The notes under the pieces are model-generated. The model was not told where the DNA came from, searched no databases, and saw nothing but the letters and a program-made list of their open reading frames with translations. The translations under genes and the position numbers were made by a program. Below, piece by piece: positions 11,594 to 23,040 of a stretch of 64,000 nt of DNA. The DNA is from Chamaecyparis obtusa (Eukaryota; Streptophyta; Pinopsida; Cupressales; Cupressaceae): positions 62,001 through 126,000 of the forward strand of contig BSBK01008415.1 in the NCBI GenBank assembly GCA_027943335.1, in the 5' to 3' direction. Every line of letters starts with the position of its first letter. Within the stretch, counting starts at the first letter, position 1.

Positions 11594-12318
11594 TCTTCAT
11601 TGACTTGATTAATGACTAATTGTGAATCTCCATAAACCTTTAGTTTTGTTACTTTCCACTCTAATGCCAACTTGATTCCAATAACCAAGGCTTCATATTC
11701 TGCTATATTTTTTGTGCATGGGAATAGAAATTTGTAGGACTTGGGGATAGTAGAGCCTTGGGGAGTGATTAGAAGTATGCCTTCTCCTAATCCATGATGA
11801 GTGTATGAACCATCAAAATATAATTGCCATGTTTTTTCCTCAACGTTCACAATCTCTAAATCTGGGAATTCCACTTGGATGGGATGATCATCTTGAAGTG
11901 CTGCTTCTACTAATTGTTCAGCAATGACTTGCCCTTTGATTGATTTTCTATCAACATACTCTATGTCAAACTCACTTAGCACCATCACCCACTTTGCTAG
12001 CCTTCCATTCAATGTTGTTTTACTAAGTAGATACTTCAAAGGGTCAATTTTGGCAATGAGCCTTATCTTGTGGACTAGCATATAATGGCGTAATATTTGG
12101 GAAGAAAAAACTATGGCCAAGCATGCCCTTTCCATGAATGTATAATTCAACTCGTATTTGACCAAGGTTCTACTTATGTAGTAAATTGTCTTTTCTTTTC
12201 CTGTTTCATCCTCTTGTGCTAAAAGTACCCCCAATGAATTCTTCATTGCTGAAAGGTTCTTTGTCACCGTCTTCATAGTATACAAGTGCGCGAAGTAGAT
12301 AAATTCATGCAATGTCAA
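11578..12318 (-). pseudogene. Tat-type retrotransposon dual RNase H fragment
   Basis: The frame contains the end of a retroviral RNase H (a Tyr-Ile-Ser-Arg-Thr-Leu segment, then Leu-Arg-His-Tyr-Met-Leu) and the linker with Pro-Leu-Lys-Tyr-Leu-Leu. A second RNase H of the archaeal/plant type follows, with the catalytic acids in YFDGS, AEYEAL and GDSQLV visible. A tandem second RNase H before the integrase is the hallmark of the Tat/Ogre lineage of Ty3/gypsy. The frame is open for 246 codons without a break, unusually intact for this window. It lacks RT upstream, since the sequence changes above 12,318, and lacks integrase downstream, because it runs directly into a truncated LTR. Confidence 0.85.
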
Positions 12319-12949
12319 CTTAAATAATATACGTTGTCATGAAAATATTTTATTAAATTCTTTCAAATCCCCAGATTTGATGAGCTAATGAAAGGTAAAA
12401 CATTCTATCAATAATATAGACCGAAGAAAGAGACAACCTATGATGGTCTCTTGAGCTGTGTTATCTTTAGTCCTAGCTACCTGTCGATCGTCGAGAATAA
12501 TTACTACCTTACATTTATGTACACTACAAAAATTGATCACAGTCTCACAAAAATATTTTACACTTGTACATCTCATCAATACTGGAGGCCTAAAGTAATT
12601 TTATACGATCACTAGCACATTTCATGCATAGATGAGAAAACAGTATCCAAAGTTTCTAGATAACCATTTTTTAGAAGAGGAATGAGTGGAGGCCAAAAAA
12701 GGGATAATTGTGAAGGTTTTATAGATGTAGGTTACTGAATCATCATCTCTGCACTGGTACTCAATCTGGCCTCCACTCCATATATGTCTTCTCAGAATCT
12801 AAAAACTCTCCATCATTGATTGTCGTCATTTTTTCAGCATCTCTGTGGACTGAGACCTTAAATTATTGAGCTTCTCCTTGTTTCAAGAATAGTTTAACAT
12901 TCTCTACTTAACAGGGCCAACCACGTGAAGGTGGAAGCTCACCTAGCCC
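12319..12949. other. gene-fragment-bearing spacer
   Basis: The only notable content is a minus-strand frame of 64 codons (12,385-12,579) with a hydrophobic-acidic stretch VVIILDDRQVARTKDN. It looks protein-like, but I cannot assign it to a family. It begins with two Met codons and ends in a hydrophobic tail before a stop. It lies close to the NOG1 fragment and may be another captured gene piece. The rest is featureless. Confidence 0.25.
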
Positions 12950-12962
12950 CTCCTAGGAGCCT

Positions 12963-13039
12963 CTTATGACCCTTTACGACATTTTAAGACCTCTAAGATG
13001 TATTCTTAGGGATCGTAAATGGTCATAAAGGGTCATAAG
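12963..13039. repeat. 18-bp inverted repeat
   Basis: CTTATGACCCTTTACGAC at 12,963-12,980 pairs with 13,022-13,039 at 17 of 18 positions; the loop is 41 bases with a further CTAAGA/TCTTAG pairing inside. It directly precedes the 60-bp hairpin at 13,061. Confidence 0.65.
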
Positions 13040-13060
13040 GGGTCTTGGGACACAACAGCT

Positions 13061-13231
13061 GAGAAACATAAATGTAGGCATCATGGTCATAATTTTTTGG
13101 AGACACAACATAATTGAGTGGTTTTTCGAGACAATGCAAAGTAGTGGTTGATTTGCATCATCTGGGAATAGCACTCAATTATGTTGTGTCTCCAAAACAT
13201 TGTGACCATGATGCCTACATTTATGTTTCTC
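13061..13231. repeat. 60-bp near-perfect inverted repeat (hairpin)
   Basis: The 60 bases at 13,061-13,120 pair with 13,172-13,231 in reverse complement at 58 of 60 positions; one of the two exceptions would be a U-G wobble in RNA. The loop is 51 bases. A transcript would fold into a stem-loop of about 170 nt, within the size of plant microRNA or siRNA precursors. It could instead be a small foldback (MITE-like) element. The short frame 12,974-13,174 on the minus strand overlaps it and is not credible as a gene. Confidence 0.85.
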
Positions 13232-13250
13232 ATCCATTGTGATATGTACA

Positions 13251-13550
13251 TCATAGTCTATCATTGTTGCAATAGTAGAGCCTATATTCCACAACAAAAA
13301 GGAAGACATCTTTTAGCCTAGGTCTCGATCCTACCCCAATTGTCAAATGATCCAGGGCCAGGCTCGAAAGATGTCTTCCCATTCTGTCTGCAACATTGTG
13401 TCCATCCATGATCTCAGGAACATCATCATCTTTCCACTCTTCATTTGCCAAAATATATCGCTTCCTCAAGCTTGCAGAGTAATCTTATTAATAAAAGAAC
13501 TCTTTCCAACATTAGGATACCCACAGATCAAAATAGTTGATGTTATTGGT
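13251..13550 (-). pseudogene. NOG1 nucleolar GTPase pseudogene, internally deleted
   Basis: On the minus strand the 5' piece reads [17 protein letters not shown], the G1/P-loop of the NOG1 family of nucleolar GTPases that act in 60S ribosome maturation. About 13 bases later, in a shifted frame, it continues with [16 protein letters not shown] and PEIMDGHNVAD, a segment NOG1 carries in its C-terminal third. The rest of the GTPase domain and the following region (roughly 350 codons in the family) are missing. The junction is near 13,486, between the codons for INKIT and SASLRKRY, and changes the frame. After the ADR residues the similarity stops. It is therefore a rearranged dead fragment, not a functional gene. 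Confidence 0.8.
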
Positions 13551-15880
13551 GCTTGTGCTCAAGGATATCGATTCACTATTTTGAAATGGCCAAATCATTT
13601 TTATTTCAATTGTAGAGAAAAGGAGTGGGAGAAAATGAGCGGGTGAAAGCTGATCGAGAGCAAAAGAAGGCATTGCATTTTATTTGATCATAAATGCTCT
13701 CTGAAATGACCAATCATGATTTCTATTCAATTCCTTTTGGTGTTTTTTTTTCCCATATTCAGTAGATAAAAATTATAGCGGCAGCCACTTAGCCATCTTT
13801 TTGATGTTCCAGGTATGTTACAAAGATATAGGTATGTGGATTTATCGTTCAATTGCTTGCAGTTATTGGTCAAATGCAAATATTGTCACGTTGCAAGGGC
13901 AAGATATCAGTTTGGTGTTTTTGGTTTATGTTAAAAGTTGATTTGGTAAAATCCTCAAAAAACACACTACATGTTCTAAAATGTAAAGAAGTTGAATGTT
14001 AAATGTAAGATATATATCTCATCCATAGTAATCAAAAAAAAGGACATGAAACTTATAAGGAGATTTACCAAACCAAAAATATAAGCGAATAGGAAACATG
14101 GATTGGTACCTTATGAATTGGTTTTTAAGGTGCACAATATTCATCAATCTCCTCAAAACAAGACCCCTCACAAAAAAATGCATTTAACACAAAAAACAAA
14201 TCTACAAAACTGAACCAATGGCATGTTTAGAACAAAGAAATAAATTGATAATAATATGCTAAAAATTCTATTATGTTTAATACACGCAAAAGGACTGATC
14301 CCAACAATTCTTAAACATACTTTATTTGATATGATAATAACATGCTAATTAAACTGATAAAGGTGTTATCTGCATTTAATCTACCAATTACTAATTACAA
14401 AAAAAACAAATTACAAAACTGAACCAATGGCATGTTCTTCGTGTGGTACAAGGAAGATTTGGCTATGAAAAAAAAAGTGAAATGGCCTCATCATTTTTAT
14501 TTTGATTGGATAGAGGAGCGAAAGCTGAGCGTGAGAGAAGGTATGTTATTTCTTCATCTTTCGAGCATCTGGCATCATATTCGACTACAAATTTCAAATG
14601 CATTGCATTTTATTTACGAATGCTCTCTGAAATGATCGCATTCTACTGGTGCTGTGCCCTAGCCCGTGCTTTATCTCCATTATTTGATATTACTGATGCT
14701 TAAGCTCAAGGATATCGATTCACTATTTTCAAATGTTTGGATCATTTAGACAGTTACATTTCCTAACTGTTCCTCTAGTACATAGTCAGGAAATGTAACT
14801 GTCTAATGATTATATGTAATGTTGAATCGATTAAATGCTTTATTCTTGGTAGAAGTGAATGGAAGCAATAGTGTGTATTAAATACAATCCAATCACTTAT
14901 TGAATGCTTTGGAAACTACTAGTTTGACTGTCCATGTGCTACCAGTGACTGAGATTCATTAAAGGATACAAAACCCTTCATTTTGGGGTTATTGTGTGTG
15001 GATTCAAATGTAGGTTTGATTTGGTTAATGTTTAGAAGAGATCAATAAAGTATTTAAAGACAATCTTACATGTTTGGAGAGGTTTGAGAGGCACTTATCA
15101 TGACTGTAGCCTCACAAACATCAGCATAGACTGGTTTTACTAAGTTTCCTTTCTCTATTTTGAGGTTTCCTTTCTCTACCGCAGGGGTACAATCAAAGGG
15201 TTCATTGACAAAATGATCCTTCAAATGGTTACTATGAATATGAATGATTTGATATAGCATATTGCTCATTTTACTTGAAGTTTGGAATAGCTTGTGCAAG
15301 GGTGAAAGTAGTTTTGATCATTTTGGTCGTGATCATTTTGATCATTTTGGCCATTGGAGGACCCTAGCTCTTTGTATTAATTGCTATTCAAATTGGATGC
15401 ATGGATTTATTGTGAATTATCAGCTACTATGTATCTTGCAACTGCATCCGTAAATCTGCATATATTCTCTAGGGTTCTAAGCCTCTTAGGGATCAAAATA
15501 GAGAAACTAAATAAAAATCATTCTTTGTCCTATTTCCTTTTAACAAAGTATCAACTATCAATGATACAATACATTTCATGCCCTAAGCTATCAATATAAA
15601 TGGCACCTAGCTAGAAGCTCATAGACTGTCCATTTGATAGCCATAGTCAACATTTCAAAAAAATGGATATCCTTGAGCACAAGCACCCATAACATCAAAT
15701 AATGGAGTTAAAGCATGGGCTAGGGCATGACACCAGTAGAACACGGTCATTTCAGTGACAGAAATTTACAATGCGGTCCTTTGGCATGTATTAAATAGAA
15801 TAGAATTTTCAGCATATTATTATCATTCTATTTCTTTATTGTAAACATGCCATTGGTTCAGTTTTGTAACTTCACTGTTG
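13535..15880. repeat. small repeat family, copies in both orientations
   Basis: Blocks recur at 13,535-13,730, 14,196-14,290, 14,400-14,720 and, inverted, 15,640-15,875. Shared landmarks are GCTCAAGGATAT, AATGGCC(A/T)CATCATTTTTATTT-like sequence, GCATTGCATTTTATTT, ATGCTCTCTGAAATGA and ACTGAACCAATGGCATGTT. The copies overlap the upstream edge of the NOG1 fragment. Plus-strand frames (14,432-14,703) run through them but carry no known domain. The family may be a non-autonomous element that captured gene sequence. Confidence 0.55.
14747..14805. repeat. 18-bp perfect hairpin
   Basis: TAGACAGTTACATTTCCT at 14,747-14,764 is perfectly complementary to 14,788-14,805 with a 23-base loop. Pairing extends outward by five more bases after a one-base bulge. 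Confidence 0.8.
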
Positions 15881-17715
15881 TATGAGTGGATTGTGCAGGA
15901 ACAGTTAACATTAAACAAGGAGCAAACTCCTCAACACATCTTGGAAACCATTGAATTCAATAATAAATGAAACCTAACACCAACACTATTCCTTCCATAG
16001 TTGCAGGATACATAGCAGTTGATAATTCACAAGAAATCCATGCATCAAATTTTTATAAGGATATCCTACTAATCAATAGGAATTTTCTTGAGATGACCAA
16101 TGATTATGCATTTTGATGGCAGTGTGCTAGTTCAAAAGGATAATATAAATCTGAAACAATTTTTTTTTATTTTCTCAAACTATAAATGTCATTAAAGGGA
16201 AACTATTATGTGGAAAACCCACAAACCAAGCTAGCAAATGATTGTACATCAAATTATTCCTATATTAATTCAAGTATTGCTATGCTTCAGCTACCTGACC
16301 TTTGAGCTTCATCTAGAGGAATGTGTAGCTTTAAGGTAGAGTTACTTCTTGGGCCTTACAATAGGGTGGAATATGATCAAGATTTGTTTAGGTTGTATCT
16401 TTGTTAGTCCCATTTTTAGGTTCTTATAGTTCATGGTTTGAATCTATTATGGTTGTGTAAGGGATTTGTAGATGCTTTTTCTAACATAGTTATTGGACAC
16501 CATGATTGGAACAACTGGTTGTTGGCTATTGTACACATGAATCATATCTGTCAATGGTTCTTTGTGTTCAAGAATTCGTTGATCAATCTTTGAGATTTAT
16601 TGTCCCAACTTTAAAAGAGTGATAAAAGATACAGTGAGTGCTATCTTTTCCAAGTGTTTTGTGGGTGCCATTATCTTCTAGGAGTAATTGCTGGAACCAA
16701 ATTATGTTCTTTGCCTCTAGTAAATATTGTAGACACAACCATCTTCTTGGTGAAGGGTTTCTTCCATCCCCATGAGGCACTATTGCATGGTTTCCATTCC
16801 CTTGTAGTATACTAAACCTAATTTAATACAAGTGTGCACTATTTTGGGTTCCATAATTTATGGCCCCTACACTTTGGTTGTTAGCCTAATTAAGACAGGC
16901 CTACCTTTGCATACAATAAGAGGCCAACATGAAACAAACATCCAGAGGTTAGGGGGTTGTTCCCTGTCCATAATTTATTATTTAAGTGCTAAGTGATGAT
17001 GGGTATATCGTGTAATTCATATGTAATGTCCCCTATTGGGACCTTACTTAATTTATCCTAAATTTATCAATTAGATTTTGGATTGTTATGTCCATGATAG
17101 GATTAGTCATTTTATCTCATTAGATTTAGTTATCTTTAACACTCATATCCAACCTTATTACTATTTTAACTCCACGAAGGGAAGCATAAACATTATCCAA
17201 GGTGCCCAAAGACCAACTACAATGGGCTCCCTCAAAGTTTACAGGTCCAAGCCCAAACTATTGGGACACTGATCCCCACCTTATTTTGGGACAGATAGCC
17301 ATTGCTTGGATTTAGACAAGCCCCTCCTTGGTAACACTTTACTCTTCCTTCTTAGCTAAATAGTAATAGGTTCTATATATATGTTCTTATTTTATTTTAA
17401 TTAATATATATATTATCAATGTAGATGTTTACTCATTTATGAGCGCTATATATATAAATATATATAAATAATCTTGATTATCAATAACGATATATATTGA
17501 TTGTCATTATGAGAATATATGAATATATATATATATGTTAGATCATTGGAATATATAGTATAGATTATTTAAATATATAATTCAGATGTATATTTCATAT
17601 ATATAATTTCTATATCAGATACCACTGACAAGGGATTATATATTTATAATCCTTCCGAGCCTAATCCAACCATGCTGAGTTTATTTTCAACTTTTTCTGT
17701 TTGATCAGCTATTTT
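15881..17715. other. no gene recognised; possible LTR-like start at 17,022
   Basis: Only short frames are present. TGTAATGTCCCC at 17,022 has the look of an LTR start, and 17,370-17,600 is dense in TATATA, but I found no partner copy. A region near 16,583-16,780 has a 65-codon minus-strand frame with no recognisable domain. Confidence 0.3.
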
Positions 17716-17726
17716 TGGCATCAAAG
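17716..17726 (+). other. probable copia primer binding site
   Basis: TGGCATCAAAG differs by two transitions from the initiator-tRNA-Met primer site TGGTATCAGAG used by plant copia and many gypsy elements. It lies about 160 bases upstream of the gag start at 17,889. The matching 5' LTR could not be recognised. Confidence 0.45.
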
Positions 17727-17888
17727 TGGAGGTATCTGAAAATCATGTTTTTTTCCTCTCTTTTTTTGTGTGCTTACATCCTTATTTGAAGTGTACAGGA
17801 GATAGTATAATACTTTGTGGGGGGGTGCAAATTCTATTTCTGTCATTTATTTCAAAGAGACCCTTCTACTTCTGTCTACTTTCTCTCA

Positions 17889-19733
17889 ATGGTGGACTCT
17901 TCTGTTGCCCGTTTTACACCTCACAACTACCACACTTGGAAAGGATAGATGACCAAATTGCTTATGGAAAAAGGGTTATGGTCATGCCTCGATGAGGCTC
18001 AACCAGTTCTACAGAGGCCTTATGAGGCTCTTATGCAGAGAAATAGGATGGATGAGGCAATGGGCCTCATTGCACTAAATATTTCAAATGGGTTGTTCTT
18101 CCACTTGGATGGTTTGACCACACCCAGGGCTATGTGGAACAAATTTTCCACCTTGTTTGGCACAATGAATTAGTTCAAGATTCTCCAGATAGATGAAAAG
18201 TTCACCTCCTTGGTACCTGAATCATTCACCAGCATTGAGGACTTCTTGATGAAGTTCAAGTCCCTTCAATCTATTTTATAGGTTTCTAGAAAGATGAAGT
18301 CAGATGATGAGTGTATCTTTCTGATACTCTCAAAGCTTCATGGCCCTTATCAAATTTTCACTTCTACCTTCTACTCCACTATGGGTGCACTGGGTGCACG
18401 ACATGTTATGCCCTCTTTTGAGACCTTCTGTGATAGGTTGACTCATGAGCAGTCCAAGCCCAATCAAATGGATTCACTTACAAGTTCATAGTCACGAGCA
18501 TTGCTTGCCAAGACACCTCAGGATACAGAGAAGTAGAAGCCGAAGCATATATCTGATTCCTCTTCTCAGCACAGTATTGGCCCACCATCTTCTTCTAAGA
18601 AGGAGAAATAGAAGACTGAGAGCCCTACATGTTCCTATTGTCAGAAGGGGCCTCATGATGAGTCACATTGTTTTCAGAAGAGATTTGATGGCTATGAGAA
18701 ATAGATTGTAGATTTGCAAGCTCTTCTTCAAAAGAGCACTATTTCCTCTCCATCCTCTTCTACCTCACAGGGATCTTCTTTTTAGTCTTCTGCCTCATCT
18801 TCGACCTCTGGACAAGATTTTTGATAGGGTCATGCATTACGGGCTTCTGTTGCATCCCTTTCATAGGTCCCTTGGATACTAGATTCTAGTGCTTCTCACC
18901 ATATGGCATCTTCTCCGGAGATCTTCTCTTCTTTTGAGGCTTCTCTAATTCCTCACATTCTCATGGGGAATAACACTGTTATGCTAGTATGTGGGAAAGG
19001 TTTTGTGGGCATTCAGGATGGTACATTCAATGATGTATTGTATGTTCCATCTCTATCTACAAACCTTCTCTTGATTTATCAGATTACACTTAGTGGGTCA
19101 GGGAAGATAATTGAGTTCATGGCAGATTCAGTCTTCATCTGGGATAGTGCGACAGGAGGCATTGTTGCTATAGGGACAGTTGATCATTCCACTCATCTCT
19201 ACACCTTTTCACACTTTGGTCCACCATCTCCATTATCAGAGCATAGCTCTCCTCTTTCGCGAGCACATCATGTGGGGCAGATAGGTCACTTGAACCTCTA
19301 TGTTGTTCCTAAGAGCACTTCTATGACTGCCTCACCACATTTTGTTGAGGTCTTTTCTCTTCAGCAGGATTCTTCTTCAGCACTGCTTGACCCTCTAGCT
19401 CCATTCATCGAGCCACCAGGTGCACTTGTTGAGGATTCTATAGAGGGCATTCATCTCCTCTTTCATGACAGTGTCAGCACACCTGTCACACCACCTACAT
19501 TGGGGATTCCCTTTCAGGATCCTCATGTTTTCTCCTTTGAGCATCAGTTAGGTCTTCCAATTTCACCTCTCATTCAGGGGTTTCCTTGTTCTGTGCCTTT
19601 ATTTCTTCTGCATTTGAGTTCCATTGGTTTGATCATTTCCACAGGGGTTCCATCATTCTGGGGGGGCTTTAGTGTCTTTTCCCTCTCTCATGGGGGGGTT
19701 GGTTGTACTTATCGTTTTGAGAGAGTCTCTTGA
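17889..19733 (+). pseudogene. Ty1/copia gag-protease, no polymerase
   Basis: One reading frame continues from Met 17,889 to TGA 19,731 with many stop codons and no frameshift. In order it carries: a copia gag head (FTPHNYHTWKG and a later LWSCLDEA segment), a CX2CX4HX4C zinc knuckle at 18,630-18,671, and a protease motif WILDSSASHHM at 18,873-18,905. The catalytic Asp-Ser-Gly has become Asp-Ser-Ser. A pre-integrase part follows with VLYVPSLSTNLL. After about residue 470 the sequence is Ser/Pro/Leu-rich and no integrase, reverse transcriptase or RNase H is present before the PPT and 3' LTR. Most stops are TAG where CAG would be expected. The element is therefore dead and was non-autonomous or internally deleted. 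Confidence 0.85.
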
Positions 19734-19913
19734 GCCATTTCTTTTTTTGCATTTTTTTATATATCTCTTTTTGGAGAGGGGTTTTTCCCACTGGGTTTTC
19801 TCCTTTGTCTCCAGTTTACAGAGATTTCCTTGTATCGGGTACCTGATTAGGCCTTCTTGTCAGGACCCATTTCCTGCTTTCATAGCTGTGCTACGTTAGC
19901 TTCCCCCTACGCT

Positions 19914-19927
19914 TAGCTTAAGGGGGG
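19914..19927 (+). other. polypurine tract
   Basis: AGCTTAAGGGGGG immediately before the LTR start is the plus-strand primer site of the copia element upstream. Confidence 0.7.
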
Positions 19928-20212
19928 TGTTAGAGTAATATTTAGTTTTCTTACTAATTAAATCATATTGATTTAATCAGTTAAGTTATTACTCTTTAGT
20001 GCTTAAGCTTTCTCTTAGGTGCATTAATAATTAATTCTTTTATTAATTATTAATGTGCAACCTAGCTTTTTTAGGCTTTAGGGTTTTGTTCACCTTTATA
20101 GGTTGAACATTGTAATTCTTTTTTCATTAACTTGGATCATAATTTTGCTCTCACATTTTGAGTAACTTCTGAGTTTTGCATTTTTTCTTTTTTCTGCTTC
20201 TCTCCTATAACA
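19928..20212 (+). mobile_element. 3' LTR of the copia element
   Basis: 285 bases from TGTTAGAG to CTATAACA, with five-base inverted termini TGTTA/TAACA, directly after the polypurine tract. This short LTR length is normal for plant copia. No second copy was found upstream of 17,716, so the 5' LTR is lost or too diverged. Confidence 0.8.
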
Positions 20213-20418
20213 GGTTATTTGCATGCAAGTATTCTTGGCATTCTATGGATTTGTATCTCTCAAATCCTACAAATTCAACCTCGACCTTGACCCTAAGGTC
20301 TAGGGTCATTGGGGTTAGGTTCCATTTTTGGGGTTTCATCAAATTTTTATCTTTTCCCTCTTCGGGGCCACTATTTCCTAGGTTAAGTGTCAAATTCTCA
20401 AATTAATATTTGATGTAG

Positions 20419-20708
20419 ACCTTTCTCAATATTTGTGTGTGATTCCTAATTTATTATTAGAGATTAGCCTTTCTCGAGTTTTGTGCCTAATGCTCAAATT
20501 AACTTTGGGGTTAGCCTTACCTCAAATTTTGTGACAAAACTCTTAAATAATTATTTTTATCTCTATCTTAAGGGTGGACCCCTTCTAGAGTTTTGTTTCA
20601 ATGCCTTACTTTAATTTCCTCTCCTTGTGCACCTCTCTAGAGTTTTGTGCCATGGACCCTTAATTATTGTTTTCTATGAGGCCTCTCTAGAAGTTTGTGC
20701 CCTAGATC
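20419..20708 (+). repeat. six degenerate ~50-bp repeats upstream of a TATA box
   Basis: Units built around CCT(T/C)TCT(A/C)GAGTTTTGTGCC start near 20,419, 20,467, 20,514, 20,579, 20,631 and 20,681 (spacings 48, 47, 65, 52, 50). The last ends within 10 bases of the TATA box, so the array sits where U3 enhancers of LTRs lie. Confidence 0.6.
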
Positions 20709-20710
20709 AC

Positions 20711-20718
20711 TATAAAAG
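20711..20718 (+). promoter_or_regulatory. TATA box (TATAAAAG)
   Basis: A consensus plant TATA box directly after the repeat array, followed about 30 bases later by CT-rich sequence suited to a transcription start. Confidence 0.55.
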
Positions 20719-21659
20719 AGAGCCTCCTCCTCTCATTTTCTCAATCCACTTTCATGCTCAAGCACTCTCAAGAAATAAGATCAAGCATTCAAGAATTCAA
20801 GATCCAATTCATCAACGAGATCCATTGGTAGCCATTGAAGGATTCAATCTCTATGGAGCCCTCTTGTTGAAGATTCCTCCATCCATTTCCATTCAAGCCT
20901 TTTCCTAATCCAAGATCCATTCAAGGTTGGTGTTGAAGATCTAAATAAAATTGATTTGAGACATCCTACATTCAATTCTACATTCATTTGGAGCATCCAT
21001 ACTTGTGGATTAAAGGATTCAAATCCTCCATGAGGGTTTTCAACATAAGCAAGGTGAATTGTTCCATTTACTTTGTTTATCTCTGCAATTTTAATTCAAT
21101 TTCAAGGTTAATTCCTAAATTGGGATTTGAATAAGGAAAACCCCTTCCCCCCAATAAACAAAACCATTTTTCTTGCAGGTATAGGTATGGGATGACAAAT
21201 TATAGTGCAGATCTGGATACCCTTTTTGGAAAACTTTCAGGATTCGTGAATAGAATTTGCGTTGGAGAAGTGCAGGTCAAGGTCGACATTTTTGGGTCAA
21301 GGTCAACTTTTTAGGGTCAAGGTTGACTTTGTCTACCCAGATAAAGGATGAACTTTCTCAGAAAATAAAAATATTTTTGGGTTTTGTAGATCTCGCAGTT
21401 TCGGTTAAGAATTATAAAAATCAACAGTTTCTGAGACTGTTTGACAGGGTTTTCAGCCGATTATTTTTTAGAGGTAAGTACCTTTATTTCTTCATTTCAA
21501 TATTAATCTTCTATATTTACTTTCCATATCATTACAATTTCATGTATGTGTAAAATATTAGTTTTGGGGGTCTCTTTTATGTGCAAACCATTGTCCTAGA
21601 CCCCATACATATTTTATATCTTACACAAATATATAACATGTTCCTCCATACATAAAAAT

Positions 21660-22577
21660 GGGGAAAAGGTTGGGTAAAATGGGTTCTCCTTAGTTTAATT
21701 CCAATTTAGGAATCAACCTTGAAAATGTAATACAACTGCATAAATGAAATTATGTAAAAAGGTAAATGTTTAATCCACCTTGCATAAACCCTGCTTGACG
21801 GATGTAGGAATCTGTCAAACCCATGAAGATGTTTGAATGTGCTTGAAATCAAGGAGTTGACCTTGGAATGTAGAATAGAAATATATGATTCCCTCACAAA
21901 TACATGGATCTATGAATCCCACTCCTAGATATTTAATGTAGATACATGTGATAATCACTTGCAATGAAGGAGAGATGAATGTGGATGTAAGGGAGGATCT
22001 TATTTTTTGATTGAGAACTCCTCTACTTAGACATCATGGGAAATAAATTTTCATCAATGGAGAATATTTCCTTTGAATTGACTTGGATGAATTGGAGAAA
22101 CTAGACCATGTATTATTTCCTTCAAATGTTGAATCCAATTGCTTGAATGCTTGATTTATCTTGATCTTTTTATTGCACTTGATAGCTTGAGCATAGTTGT
22201 GATATATATGCAAAATGAGGAGAGATTGGGTGTTTATATACTTTGTCACTCATTTCAAGATTAAAAAATAAGCCAAGCCAATGACATGATCTAATTTCCC
22301 ACTAACACCCCGACATAGGGCTCTGAGCCAAATTTGGGCCGAAAAGTATGGAAATAAACATTTGAAACATTTTGTACTTGGGTATAGAACATTTCAAACA
22401 TTTTCCACCTAGGAGAATTAACCCAAATTTGAACTAGGTGTCAAGATGGTGTAAAAGATACGCGAAAAGAGAAATCGGGTTGTTAGGATCAAGCATAGAA
22501 TACATTAGATCTCAAAATCACCAAAATGGGGCATATTAAAGCATTTAATAATGGGTGCTAACTTTTTATGATGGTAA
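21660..22577 (-). mobile_element. 3' LTR of a minus-strand Tat-like element
   Basis: Collinear with 28,737-29,617, sharing for example GGTTGGGTAAAA, TATGTAAAAAGGTAAATGTTT, GAATGTGCTTGAAAT and GGGTG(C/T)TAACTTTTTA. The outer part of the LTR (matching 28,257-28,730) is missing at the low-coordinate end. The terminal TACA of the partner reads TAAA here. Open frames inside (21,706-21,897; 22,034-22,249 minus) match those in the 5' LTR and reflect LTR sequence. Confidence 0.7.
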
Positions 22578-22600
22578 ATTTAGCCCCTAATTTAGTAGGA
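22578..22600 (-). other. possible polypurine tract
   Basis: The minus strand has AATTAGGGGCTAAAT next to the LTR start, the expected place for plus-strand priming. It is short and interrupted, so confidence is low. Confidence 0.3.
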
Positions 22601-22907
22601 TTATGAGATAAAATCATGCTTGTATTAAAGTAGATCAATGCATAAGAATGATCTTATCAAGGTCAAGGAGACAAAGAAAGATCAAAACCCCAAGTGACTT
22701 AATTCCTCATCAAATCAAAAACCAAGATAAAAGAGGCATCAATCAAAAGAAAAAGAGAGGAGAGAGGGGGGGAAGTACAACCACTAGCCTTGTAAGGTAT
22801 TGTCTTACCATGGATCATGCAAATAGAAAGTGTTACTACAAAAGATGGAATTGATAGTCTAGCAAGCTATCTTATGCTATTCAACCCATCAAAACAAAGG
22901 AATCAAA

Positions 22908-23040
22908 CCTTAAGGAAAACATTGTCTCCATTAAGGGATCCTAAAAAGGTGATCACTCCTAAGGAAAGCATTGCCTCCAAAGGGATCTAAGAAAGGAGTA
23001 TCATTCCTTAAGGAAAAAAATTTCTCCATTATGGGATTTG
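22908..23040. repeat. three tandem units of ~49 bp
   Basis: Units beginning CCTTAAGGAAA start at 22,908, 22,958 (CCTAAGG) and 23,006, each containing TCTCCA and GGGAT. Confidence 0.65.

Larger units (their letters stand above)
20213..21180 (+). mobile_element. LTR-like promoter region of another element
   Basis: Upstream repeats (20,419-20,700), a TATA box (20,711-20,718), a Leu/Ser-coding-like leader with repeated CAAGA/ATTCAAG, and an end near CTTGCAGGTATAGG resemble a plus-strand LTR with U3, R and U5. No TG...CA boundaries or second copy were found. The frames 20,176-20,406 and 20,627-20,908 lie inside and are not considered genes. Confidence 0.4.
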
